Below, piece after piece: positions 9,543 through 20,000 of a stretch of DNA of 64,000 bases. The translations under genes and the position numbers were made by a program. The stretch covers positions 1 through 64,000 of the forward strand of contig JAUMZQ010000013.1 of NCBI GenBank assembly GCA_030528055.1, given 5' to 3'. Position 1 is the stretch's first letter. Every line of letters begins with the position of its first letter. Under the pieces are notes generated by a model. It searched no databases, was not told the origin of the DNA, and worked only from the letters and a program-made list of their open reading frames with translations. Origin of the DNA: Streptococcus sp. (GTDB lineage: Bacteria; Bacillota; Bacilli; Lactobacillales; Streptococcaceae).

Positions 9543-10406
9543 ATGAATAAAATTTACAGCTTATTCTCTCGTTATTTTCAAAAATTTGATTGGTCAGTAA
9601 TTTTGGATGATATATTTTCAAAATTAGTATCTCTTCTTTTTTTATTTGTCTTATTTTATATTGCTAAAAAAATCATGCATACAGTCGTGACAAAAGTTAT
9701 TTCTCCTTCTATGAAATTTTCAAAGCAAGATATAGTTAGACAGAAGACACTGACTCGTTTGATTGAAAATCTTTTGAATTATACTTTATATTTTTTCTTG
9801 ATTTATTGGATTCTGTCTATTTTAGGAATGCCTGTATCTAGTTTGCTTGCGGGTGCTGGGATTGCCGGAGTTGCTATTGGAATGGGAGCTCAAGGTTTTC
9901 TTTCAGATTTAGTAAATGGTTTTTTTATCCTATTGGAGCATCAGCTAGATGTCGGTGATAATGTTCGTTTAACAAATGGTTCGATTAAAGTTTCTGGAAC
10001 GGTGGTTAACGTTGGGATTCGTACGACCCAAGTAAGAGACGCCGACGGAACACTGCACTATGTTCCCAATCGGAATATCACAGTCGTTAGCAATCTTTCT
10101 CGTGGGGACATGCGCGTTTTAATTGATATTCCCATCTACGCTCAAACAGATTTAGATAAGATTTATCGTATTATTGAAAAAGTTAATGAGGAAGCAGTTG
10201 AAGAGCATCCAGAGATATTAAAAACTCCAAATATTTTGGGACCACAAATGGCTAGCAATGGTCAATTTACTTTTCGGATTAGTATGACTGTGCAAGGTGG
10301 TATGCAAACGACTATCTATCATATTTTCTATCGTTTGTATCATGAGGCATTATTGAAAGAAGGAATTGCCTTGCCTACTCTTAGTTCGCTATCTAATAAA
10401 ACATAG
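9543..10406 (+). CDS. mscS: Small-conductance mechanosensitive channel, MscS family
   Basis: The 287-residue membrane protein has TM helices at about 22-45 and 75-100 and the pore-lining TM3 at about 100-130 with the Gly/Ala pattern AGAGIAGVAIGMGAQG. It then has the MscS beta domain (HQLDVGDNVRL, YVPNRNI) and a C-terminal alpha/beta domain. The family opens under membrane tension to release solutes during osmotic downshock. It is monocistronic, with its own promoter and terminator. Confidence 0.92.
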   Translation: MNKIYSLFSRYFQKFDWSVILDDIFSKLVSLLFLFVLFYIAKKIMHTVVTKVISPSMKFSKQDIVRQKTLTRLIENLLNYTLYFFLIYWILSILGMPVSSLLAGAGIAGVAIGMGAQGFLSDLVNGFFILLEHQLDVGDNVRLTNGSIKVSGTVVNVGIRTTQVRDADGTLHYVPNRNITVVSNLSRGDMRVLIDIPIYAQTDLDKIYRIIEKVNEEAVEEHPEILKTPNILGPQMASNGQFTFRISMTVQGGMQTTIYHIFYRLYHEALLKEGIALPTLSSLSNKT

Positions 10407-10425
10407 AATGGTTTTAGTGATTTGA

Positions 10426-10466
10426 AAATAAAGAAAAAGAAGTTACATTTGATAACTTCTTTTTTA
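10426..10466 (+). terminator. mscS terminator; left copy of a 37-bp inverted repeat
   Basis: AAGAAGTTA (10437-10445) pairs with TAACTTCTT (10453-10461), with T-rich sequence on both strands, so it can act in either direction. Bases 10426-10462 are identical to the reverse complement of 15068-15104, on the far side of the transporter module. Confidence 0.85.
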
Positions 10467-10690
10467 TGTTTCAGTAAAATCATAGTCAAATATATTGTAG
10501 TGAAAGTAAGATGGGAAAGTGGATAGTTCCATGATAAAAAAGAAAGTTCAAAAAGAGTGATAATCTTATGCTTGTTTTTTGATGTTTAAATCTGGGAAAT
10601 TGATAGGAGTATATAGTAGAAAGATCTTTTATTTTATTCAAAAACAGTTATTAATACTTTCTCTGTAAGTAAATTTGATATTCAAATACT
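10467..10690. other. Gap with no recognised content
   Basis: About 220 bp between the mscS terminator and the kinase stop codon. It is AT-rich. No open frame of useful length, repeat or clear promoter was found. Confidence 0.5.
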
Positions 10691-11797
10691 CTACCCAATG
10701 TTTTCAGAATAGACTAGAGGGAATTTTAAATCAACTTGTGCTCCATCGTTATGGTTGAGAAGAATAATCTTGCCTCCATGGAGCCTCATCACTTGCACAA
10801 CAAAGGCTAAACCAATACCAAAATGTTCTGACGGATTTTCCCTGCTTGTATTTTCTCTATAGAATAGCTTTCCAAAATTATTCAAAATATTATTTGAAAA
10901 TTCTGAGCCATTATTCCAAATAGATAGTGAAAGATATATTTTGTCTATTTTTGAGCTTACAACAATTTTCTTTTCAAAAGTATCAGCATGTTCTATCGCA
11001 TTATTTATGATATTTGTTATAGATCTTATAACTAAATCTAAATCAATATTTATGTAAGCATTCCTATAATCATAAAGTTTTGATTTGTAAGTATATTTAA
11101 TTGTTTCTCCGATTAAATAGCTACATTCTTGTTGAATAATTGATTCTATATTACTCAACTCATACTCAATTAATGAAATATTATCATCATAAAAAGTTTT
11201 GGAATAACTGATTAGTTGATTAAAATAATTTTCTAATCTAATACCTGCTTTTTCAATGTCATGTAGACATTGTTCTTCAATTTTTGATAATTTACCAAGC
11301 TTTAATAATTCTGCATTCCCTTTTATTACAGTTAAAGGAGTTTTTAAATCATGTGCCATAGTTGAAACTTTAAATAAAACATCGTCTCTTTTATCCTTTT
11401 CTGCTTGAATCATCTTGTTGATATCATTCTGCATCTTTTCTATACGTTTATTCGTTTCAATAAACTCATAAAGAGTTAAATTGGAGGAAGAATTATTTGG
11501 AACAAGTAACATACTACTATGGTAGACGATATCCATCTCCTGTTTTATTTTATTCAATAATTTTATAATATTGATGGAAACAATCACTAATAAAGAAATA
11601 CAAATATAAATCCATGAAAATACATTAAAAAACACATTAAATAATTCTTTACCAATTTCTTTAGAATTTGAGCCTATATCAAAAGAAATGATTAATAATG
11701 GGAAAATATATGCTACAACTAAACTCAATACAAATTGTCTAATGATTTTCCAGCTAGTTCTTTTGACTAAGTTTTTAAAGTTTATTGGTCGTTCCAC
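10691..11797 (-). CDS. Sensor histidine kinase of a lantibiotic-type two-component system
   Basis: Numbering here starts at the chosen GTG (368 residues). Two TM helices (about 23-39 and 57-79) flank a short extracytoplasmic loop of about 17 residues. Cytoplasmic HisKA follows with the phospho-His in MAHDLKTPL (about 149), then HATPase_c with an N box (NIINNAIEH) and a G box (FGIGLAFV). The GTG at 11797 is preferred: GGAGGAGGG lies 5 nt upstream, whereas the in-frame ATG at 11815 would start before that SD. It overlaps the regulator by 16 nt. Kinases of this build next to ABC exporters usually sense cell-envelope peptides such as lantibiotics; that ligand is inferred. Confidence 0.85.
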   Translation of the reverse strand: MERPINFKNLVKRTSWKIIRQFVLSLVVAYIFPLLIISFDIGSNSKEIGKELFNVFFNVFSWIYICISLLVIVSINIIKLLNKIKQEMDIVYHSSMLLVPNNSSSNLTLYEFIETNKRIEKMQNDINKMIQAEKDKRDDVLFKVSTMAHDLKTPLTVIKGNAELLKLGKLSKIEEQCLHDIEKAGIRLENYFNQLISYSKTFYDDNISLIEYELSNIESIIQQECSYLIGETIKYTYKSKLYDYRNAYINIDLDLVIRSITNIINNAIEHADTFEKKIVVSSKIDKIYLSLSIWNNGSEFSNNILNNFGKLFYRENTSRENPSEHFGIGLAFVVQVMRLHGGKIILLNHNDGAQVDLKFPLVYSENIG

Positions 11798-12465
11798 CGG
11801 TACCCTCCTCCCCATTGAGTCTTTATTGGATTAATTGAGTAAGGTTTTAGCTTGCTACGAATTTGATAAATATATTCGGAAATTGATCGAAATTGTGCTT
11901 CCGACTCAGAAGGATATATACGATCAAAAATTTCTTCAATGGAAAAAATTTTTGATGGATTACTGGCTAAGAGATAAATGATTAAGAATTCTCTCTTTGT
12001 TAACGAAATGATGTCTCCTTTTACCTGCATCTCTTGCTTATTAGCATCCAATAACATATCGCCAAAGAGTAATTCCTTATTAACCTTTTGATTTCTCTGT
12101 TCCCTACGAATATGCATTTTAACTCGTGCAACTAATTCCACGATACTAAAAGGTTTTTTAATATAATCATCAGCACCTACTTTTATTCCACTTAATAGAT
12201 CTTCATCTAATTGTTTTGCTGTTACAAAAATAATAGGAACATCTATTTGCTCTCGGATGCTTTGACAAATTTCTAAACCATCAATAGGCATCATGATATC
12301 CAATAATATTAAATCAAATCCATTAAAAAAACATAAATCTACATTATCAATCTCTTGTAGGATTGTAACTTCAAATCCTGAGTGCTCTAAAGCATTTTTT
12401 ATTAATCGTAGAATGCTTGCATCGTCATCAATTACTAAAATTTTATAATTTGTCATTTTTTTCAT
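11782..12465 (-). CDS. OmpR-type response regulator of the transporter module
   Basis: The 227-residue protein has a receiver domain with acidic pocket DDD (14-16), phospho-Asp D56 (LILLDIMMP) and Lys in KKPFS. A winged-helix DNA-binding domain occupies about 130-225 (LTKREFLIIYLLASNP, GGGYRWND). The N-terminus offers two ATGs (12465 and 12456) and no good SD, so translation may depend on the upstream permease gene 38 nt away. By analogy with NisR it should bind the TCT-N8-TCT box upstream of the ATPase gene and drive its own operon. Confidence 0.88.
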   Translation of the reverse strand: MKKMTNYKILVIDDDASILRLIKNALEHSGFEVTILQEIDNVDLCFFNGFDLILLDIMMPIDGLEICQSIREQIDVPIIFVTAKQLDEDLLSGIKVGADDYIKKPFSIVELVARVKMHIRREQRNQKVNKELLFGDMLLDANKQEMQVKGDIISLTKREFLIIYLLASNPSKIFSIEEIFDRIYPSESEAQFRSISEYIYQIRSKLKPYSINPIKTQWGGGYRWNDQ

Positions 12466-12503
12466 AATTTCATGATAGCATAATTTTTATTTAATCACAG
12501 TTT

Positions 12504-13214
12504 TCATCTAACTTCTCTTTTACTAAAAATAACCAACGATGCAATTATAAATGCCAATGCCCAGACATTTTGAATGATTAGACCATTTATAACTGATAAG
12601 AAAGTGGTATTTATTTTAATAAAAAATAGATTCATAGTTGATAGAATCGGTAAATAACGAATTATATCGCTAAATTGTAATAGCATTTGTCCTAAACCAA
12701 GTAAAAATGAAAGACATATTCCTAGGGAAAATACTGTAGATTTTATCAATAATGTTAGACCAAAGCAAATTGCTGATAAACTAAGCGATTCTAAGAAAAT
12801 ACTACAGATAACTCTTAGTAAAGATTCGTCAATGTTTGATTCATAAACCCATTTGACGATTCCAAAGGTGAGTAAAATTATACTCCCCCAGATAATCGTA
12901 CTCATAGATAGTACAATCACTAATTTGCAAGTAAAAAACTTCCACCTTACGGGAATGTTTAACAAAGAAGTTCTCAGCGTAGATTTTGTAAATTCTTGAC
13001 CGGTGTATAATATACAGATAATCATAAATCCAGCTTGCCCTAAGTAATAACTCTCCATTACTTGCGTTAAAAGATAGTCCTGACTAACTTTATTTGGAGT
13101 TTCATGTAGATATATAATAAATAATGGTACAAGAACTATTGTTGATAAGCCAGCTAACCATAGCCATTTATTATAAATAAACTTTAGATATTCACTTTTT
13201 AATATATTTTTCAT
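12504..13214 (-). CDS. ABC-2 type permease subunit (LanG/LanE-like)
   Basis: This 236-residue integral membrane protein has about six predicted TM helices (near 17-36, 58-75, 100-125, 135-157, 163-185, 210-230). It begins directly after the stop of the other permease, with its SD inside that gene. Sequence identity to known permeases cannot be judged by eye. The size, topology and pairing with a second, similar-size permease and one ATPase match lantibiotic immunity exporters (LanFEG) and CprABC-type systems. It contains the pattern QEFTKSTLRTSL, echoed in the partner permease as MEYKNNSLRTSL. Confidence 0.75.
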   Translation of the reverse strand: MKNILKSEYLKFIYNKWLWLAGLSTIVLVPLFIIYLHETPNKVSQDYLLTQVMESYYLGQAGFMIICILYTGQEFTKSTLRTSLLNIPVRWKFFTCKLVIVLSMSTIIWGSIILLTFGIVKWVYESNIDESLLRVICSIFLESLSLSAICFGLTLLIKSTVFSLGICLSFLLGLGQMLLQFSDIIRYLPILSTMNLFFIKINTTFLSVINGLIIQNVWALAFIIASLVIFSKREVR

Positions 13215-14003
13215 CTACACACTCCCTTCATCAGTTGTAGTAAATCTGTAAAATGCTATCCCAGCAAATAAAACAGTCCATACGACTAATCCTGATATAC
13301 TATTTATCGGATTATCAACTAATCTATCTGGAGAAGTAGCAATCAAATCTTGTCCTAAATTAATTGGTAATAACTTTGCAAGTGCAAATTTTTCAACCAA
13401 AAAATTTCCTAAATTATAGAGTTGTGGTATCAAAAAAATTAATGATACAGCTGATGATTGAAATGTAAATGAGATACTATAGGATAGAAGAGTTAATAAA
13501 GTCCAAGAAATTGCTCCCAATAATATAAAAATCCAAATTTTATTATTTAGTAAGAATGGATTTAAACCAGATTTTCCCAAAGCGTATTGACTACACATTA
13601 TTGATATATAGATTGAGATAAAAGATATTATGCTAATAAAGATCAAAGTTGCTAGGAATTTTGAACTGAAAAACTTTTTCTTACTTGGACTGAGAATAAG
13701 ACTAGTTCTTAGTGAATTATTTTTGTATTCCATATTTCCTAAAATTGCTCCCCAAATTATCATTTCAAATAGCCCAAATAAGATGGCATCAAAACCAATA
13801 TATTCGATTGGTGGAATTGCTTCTACCAGATTACCATCTGTTTCTGGGGTTGCATTTAAACCAGTTGCTAATATTTGTTTGGAACTGATGTAGCTTAAAA
13901 ATGGTTGTAATATAAAAATAATTGATAGTACTATAATAGTTGCTCTAGAATACAAAATTTTTAACATTTCGGAATATATATTTTGTTTAAAGAATTTTTC
14001 CAT
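13215..14003 (-). CDS. ABC-2 type permease subunit (LanE/LanG-like)
   Basis: A 262-residue membrane protein with about six predicted TM helices. It shares the cytosolic motif NNSLRTSLILSP with its partner, which suggests the two arose by duplication and form a heterodimeric channel. The ATG at 14003 is preferred because AGGTG lies 6 nt upstream; the in-frame GTG at 14012 is part of that SD. It overlaps the ATPase gene by 17 nt, so the two are translationally coupled. No peptide biosynthesis genes are nearby, so a resistance or immunity role is the simplest reading. Confidence 0.75.
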   Translation of the reverse strand: MEKFFKQNIYSEMLKILYSRATIIVLSIIFILQPFLSYISSKQILATGLNATPETDGNLVEAIPPIEYIGFDAILFGLFEMIIWGAILGNMEYKNNSLRTSLILSPSKKKFFSSKFLATLIFISIISFISIYISIMCSQYALGKSGLNPFLLNNKIWIFILLGAISWTLLTLLSYSISFTFQSSAVSLIFLIPQLYNLGNFLVEKFALAKLLPINLGQDLIATSPDRLVDNPINSISGLVVWTVLFAGIAFYRFTTTDEGSV

Positions 14004-14709
14004 AAGTATCACCTGCTAGGTTAAAGAATGCATTTTCTAAATTATCATATTCTTCCATAATTGTTTCCAAGTTATCTTCTGCTATGATTCTTCCTTTATT
14101 TATAAAGACTACCTTATCTGTTACAGCTTCAACTTCAGATAATATGTGTGAAGATAGTAAAATTGTTTTTCCTTGACCTGCTTGTTTTTTTATAAAATTT
14201 CTAAACCATCTAATTCCGTTTGGATCTAGACCATTTGTTGGTTCATCTAAAATAAGATATTGTGGATTTCCGAGTAGAGCTGTGGCTATTCCCAATCTTT
14301 GTTCTTCTCCCAATGATAAATTTCCAATTTTAGATACCGATTTATGCTTAATATCAGTAATAGATAATACTTCAGGAATACGAGAAAATGATATACCATT
14401 ACTTACAGCGGCAATACGTAGATGCTCATTAACCGTTCTATCATCTGGAGCACCTACACCATCAAATGAAGCTCCAACTGTTAAAAGAGGTGAAATCATA
14501 TCTGAATATTTTTTACTACCAATTAATGCAGTCCCTAATGTAGCATGATCTAGTCCTAGCAGTATTCTTAAAGTTGAACTCTTACCTGCACCGTTGGGCC
14601 CTAAAAAAGCTGTTACTTCACCTTCTTTAGCTGTAAAACTAACATTTTCTAAAATATTTCCCGATTTATAAGTTTTAGTCAATTGTTTTATTTCAATATT
14701 TTTATCCAT
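13987..14709 (-). CDS. ABC transporter ATPase (LanF/BcrA-like)
   Basis: The 240-residue nucleotide-binding domain has Walker A GPNGAGKSS (K43), signature LSLGEEQRLG, Walker B YLILDEPTNGLDP and the switch His in LLSSHILSE. The Q-loop position holds Asp (GASFDG, D83) instead of Gln, an oddity shared with peptide-antibiotic exporters in which Gln is replaced by an acidic residue. The SD GAGGT precedes the ATG. It is the first gene of the operon ATPase-permease-permease-regulator-kinase, about 240 nt downstream of the NisR-type promoter. Confidence 0.88.
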   Translation of the reverse strand: MDKNIEIKQLTKTYKSGNILENVSFTAKEGEVTAFLGPNGAGKSSTLRILLGLDHATLGTALIGSKKYSDMISPLLTVGASFDGVGAPDDRTVNEHLRIAAVSNGISFSRIPEVLSITDIKHKSVSKIGNLSLGEEQRLGIATALLGNPQYLILDEPTNGLDPNGIRWFRNFIKKQAGQGKTILLSSHILSEVEAVTDKVVFINKGRIIAEDNLETIMEEYDNLENAFFNLAGDTYGKIL

Positions 14710-14957
14710 AAATACCTCACAATATGTTTTTTAAGAGGATACTGAAGAATATTAAAAAGTAGTCTATGAACTGATTCTAGATACAGTTGTTCTTTAAATT
14801 TATAAATATTTATTTTAGTAACCAAAGAAGCACCTTTTGTGTTAATCTGTTAACTGGAAAAAATAATATTTACTGCCTAAAAATAAATTAAGATTACAAT
14901 TATCGTATAAGTTCCCCAAATATCCCATCCAAATACTTTTTCTACTTGGATGATATC
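14710..14957 (-). promoter_or_regulatory. Long leader of the transporter operon
   Basis: About 240 nt lie between the predicted start site and the ATPase ATG. At its 5' end TTGGAT (14946-14951) and ATCCAA (14927-14932) can form a hairpin. A 28-codon frame beginning ATGGGATATTTG lacks an SD and has one Cys, so it is not a credible lantibiotic precursor. The role of the leader is unknown. Confidence 0.4.
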
Positions 14958-14990
14958 ATTCTACTAAATAAATTTCAGATAATTTTCAGA
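14958..14990 (-). promoter_or_regulatory. NisR-type promoter (TCT-N8-TCT box and -10) of the transporter operon
   Basis: On the minus strand TCT at 14988-14990 and TCT at 14977-14979 are separated by 8 bp. They are followed 13 bp later by TAGAAT (14958-14963). The Lactococcus nisA promoter, as I recall it, has TCT-N8-TCT, then 13 bp, then TACAAT, with many intervening bases also shared (TCTGAAATTT here, TCTGAAGTTT there). There is no -35 consensus, as expected for an activated promoter. Confidence 0.75.
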
Positions 14991-15036
14991 TTATAAAAAA
15001 ATTAATAAGCAAAATGTCATTTTCAAATATAAAAAA

Positions 15037-15058
15037 GCCAAACTTCTAGAAGTTTGGC
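15037..15058 (-). terminator. Second terminator hairpin downstream of gdhA
   Basis: A perfect 22-bp palindrome (GCCAAACTTCT and its complement) is followed on the minus strand by six T. It backs up the terminator at 15068-15104. Confidence 0.8.
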
Positions 15059-15067
15059 TTTGGTTTG

Positions 15068-15104
15068 AAAGAAGTTATCAAATGTAACTTCTTTTTCTTT
15101 ATTT
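15068..15104 (-). terminator. gdhA terminator; right copy of the 37-bp inverted repeat
   Basis: This is the exact reverse complement of 10426-10462. It forms the AAGAAGTTA/TAACTTCTT hairpin directly after the gdhA stop. Confidence 0.85.
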
Positions 15105-15118
15105 AAAATATTGTCAGA

Positions 15119-16525
<1,407 letters not shown>

Positions 16526-16622
16526 TTACTTAATGACTATTTTTAAGTTCTAGTTGAGTTTAATTTTTAAAATAAATCAGTAACAAAGGCCGGAAAGACT
16601 TAGGAAAGTCAAGGTTTGTTAA

Positions 16623-16700
16623 TGTTATATTTTATTACATGATTTATTATATCAGACTTTTTAGCTCTTGTAAAGAAAAAAGTTGAATTTTCTAAAAATT
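16623..16700 (-). promoter_or_regulatory. gdhA promoter with GlnR-like and CodY-like boxes
   Basis: On the minus strand TTTACA (16669-16674), a 17-bp spacer and TATAAT (16646-16651) form the promoter. TGTTA-N7-TTACA (16623-16639) fits the GlnR/TnrA operator and covers the start site. AATTTTCTAAAAATT (16686-16700) differs at one base from the CodY consensus and sits 11 bp upstream of the -35 box. Confidence 0.75.
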
Positions 16701-16834
16701 TAAACAATTCATTAAATTTTGTATTTTAAATAACAATTTAATTTTTAGAAATTATGATTTATTTTGTGGTATAGATGGTACATTTTTAACAGGAAGCCTA
16801 TTGTGGCGGGAATATTGTGAATTATTTTCAAAAA

Positions 16835-16899
16835 TGACATCTGTCATCTGGAAGTTATGACAGATGTTAGATGATGAGAACTTATTGGTTTGATATACT
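16835..16899 (+). promoter_or_regulatory. Activator sites and promoter of fruA
   Basis: TGACATCTGTCA (16835-16846) is followed by ATGACAGATGT (16857-16867). ACATCTGTCAT and ATGACAGATGT are perfect 11-bp inverted arms. An extended -10 TGATATACT (TATACT at 16894-16899) lies 36 bp after the proximal TGACA. The -35 region is poor. The layout matches the levD promoter and suggests activation by the LuxR-type regulator encoded in the locus. Confidence 0.7.
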
Positions 16900-17054
16900 G
16901 GTGCTAAAACGAGATGTTGAAGTCAGGATGATATTTTTATCAGAGATAAAAATTACTATTTTATTTATTAAAAATTAAGAAAGGAGAGATTCCATATTTG
17001 AGATTATTTTAAATTGTGAGGTTGCTTATATACTTTAAAAGATTGGAGAATGTA

Positions 17055-20000
17055 ATGAAACAAGAACAAACATGCAAAAATTGGTTTATGCACAAACGTG
17101 GGAAACAATGGGTATACGGATGCTCCGTACTAGCTGTTACAATAATGATGGCTACTTCTATGCAAGTAATATCAGCCGATGAAATAGAGCAAACTGAAAA
17201 GTTGGTTACAGTAGAAAAAAGTAATACAGAACCCGTAACAACTGAAAGTACCTCAGAAGCCACTGCTTCAGAAGTGCCATCGAAAGATACAACTACTCCT
17301 ACCGAAACTAGTACTGAAACAACAGAGCCAGTTGCAAGTCAGGAAACTCAAGAAGAAGTAACAGTTGAAAAAGAAACGATTCCAACTGTAAAAGATGATG
17401 AAGCAACTGTTGCAAAAATTGAGGAGAAAACGTCCACAGAGCCTAAAGAGGTGCAAAAAACCTCCGAAAATTTCAAAACCAATCTGTCGAATACAACAGT
17501 TTCCAATAATGGAACCTGGGAAGTTCGATCCGAAGGATTGTATAGCAATGCGGTTGATCAGGGAGATAGTTTTTTATATTCGCAAACAGAAGGAAAGAAT
17601 TTTGTTTATTCAACAGATGTGACTTTTCTACAGGATAAAGGAGCTGCAGCTCTTGTTTTTCGTAGTGACAATAATCCAGATAATAAAAACAGCTATGCTG
17701 TGAATCTAGATGCTAGTAGCAATAAAGTTAAATTCTGGAGATGGGATGGAAATCAAGATTATCAACTGATTGATGAAAAACAAATTGTAGCTACAAGTGA
17801 TAAAAAATACCAATTAAAAGTAGTTGCTATTGGATCATGGATTTCTTATTATGTCAATGATGTGTTAGTTGCAAGTACAGGAGACTATACACTTCAGAGG
17901 GAAGATAAGGGACAGAGAACTTACCTTGATAAGGGTTATTTTGGACTTTTAAACTGGAATGGTGAAATGATTTTCCAGAACACTCATTATACAGCTATCG
18001 ATGATAACAATACACCATTATTGAAAGATGTAACAGTGACTTCACCTGTGGGAACTGTTGAAAAAAAGGGGCAGTTTGTTCCAACGGAACCTATCACTAT
18101 TCAATATGTTAAAAACGATGCCTCAAAGATTGATTTAAGTATTGTTAGTCAATCGAATAAGGCGAAAATTAGGGTTCAAGATGCGGAAGGCACTGTTTAT
18201 GATGATTTAAAAAATATTCCATTGAAAGTAGGAGCCAATTACCTTGCAATTACCAGTCAAGTAACCACAGATGATGGGGAAGTAGCAACAGTAACTTATC
18301 GTATCAATGTTCACCGTAGGCAAGCTGATGAAGTTTATTACAATGAACTGCATCGTAATCAATATCATTATTCTGTAAAAGATGGATGGGCTAACGATCC
18401 AAATGGTTTGGTATATTATAATGGTGTTTATCATCTATTCTATCAATTTTATGATGATAAAAAATGGGGACCAATGCACTGGGCTCACGCAACAAGCACT
18501 GATTTGTTGACTTGGGAGGAGCAACCGATTGCACTTTATCCAGATGCTAATGGTACGATGTTCTCGGGTTGTATCGTGGTTGATAATCAAAATACATCTG
18601 GTTTGTTTCCAAAGGGAACGGGTGGATTAGTTGCGCTGATTACAGCAGATGGAAATGGTCAACGTATTAAACTAGCATATAGTACTGATGAGGGAAAAAC
18701 ATGGACGAAGTCGGATAAAGTTGTAGCTGACTGGAAAGATGATCCACTGCAATCACAAGATTTCAGAGATCCAAAAGTATTCCGTTGGGAAGATAAGTGG
18801 TTCATGGTGGTTGCTGGTGGACCAATGAGAATTTATTCTTCAACAAACCTACTGGACTGGACCGTAGAATCAACCTATGCCGATTTGCATACAGAATGTC
18901 CGGACCTATATCCGTTACAAACAGCGGATGGCACTTTGAAATGGGTTCTCTCAAGAGGAGGTCGCCATTATAAAGTTGGGGACTTTAAACAAGTTGATGG
19001 GAAATGGACTTTTGTAGCAGATGAAGGGTATCAAACAACAGACGCCACGATGAATTTTGGTAAGGATTCTTATGCTGCAATGACCTATTATGTTCAGGAT
19101 TTTGGCAGTAGTGCTCATCCGACCATTCCAGAAATTGTCGAATTAAATTGGATGAATACTTGGGAGGATTACTGCAACCTTGTCGCTGAGAGAGTTGGAC
19201 AAAATTTCAATGGAACTTTTAATCTTAACTTAAAACTGGGATTAGTAAATGATAATGGTAGATATGTGTTAACACAAAAACCAATTGAAGCTTATAAAAA
19301 TCTACGAGACACGGAAAATGCGATGACTTTCAAAGATGTTGAAATCACCCCGAATAATAATTTGCTATCAGGCTTCAAAGGCGATACTTATGAAATTGTA
19401 TCGACATTTAGACCAAGTGAAAATACAAAGAAAATTGGATTCAATCTCCGTGTTGGTGATGGTGAAGTTACAAAAGTTATCTACGACTTGGAAACAGAGA
19501 AATTATCCATTGATAGAAGTCAGTCTGGCGTCATTTTGACGGATCAGTTTGCAGCGATTAATAGTCAGGCGGTAACACGGAATGCTGATGGCAGTATTGA
19601 TTTGCATTTATATGTTGATAAATCAAGTGTGGAGGTGTTTGCTAAAAACTACACTGTAGCTGGAGCTAACCAAATTTTCACTTCGCCGACTAGTTTAGGT
19701 TTGAGCACTTTGGTAGAAGGTGGTAGCACCAAAGCAGATATCGCTATCTATTCCATGAAGACCATATGGAAGAATAAGTTAACAGTCACAAAACCGCTTG
19801 AAGTAGTGCAAGCATCAGCGACTACGAATAATCTATATGTTGGAGACACGACAGAATTAAAAGCCTATGTGATGCCGGCAGAAGCTAGTCAAGACATTGT
19901 TTGGACAGTGAGCCAACCAGATATTGTTGCCCTAAAGGGAACTGGGAATAAAGTATCTGTGACAGCACTGAAAAAAGGCAGTGTTACCATCTACGCGAGC

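Noticed and set aside
14710..14957. Possible lantibiotic precursor gene in the leader of the transporter operon
   Set aside because: The only frame of interest (28 codons) has one Cys, no leader motif and no SD, and no modification enzymes are nearby.
10691..15104. Integrative element or phage remnant around the transporter module
   Set aside because: No integrase, recombinase, tRNA or phage gene is present. Only the duplicated terminator marks its borders.
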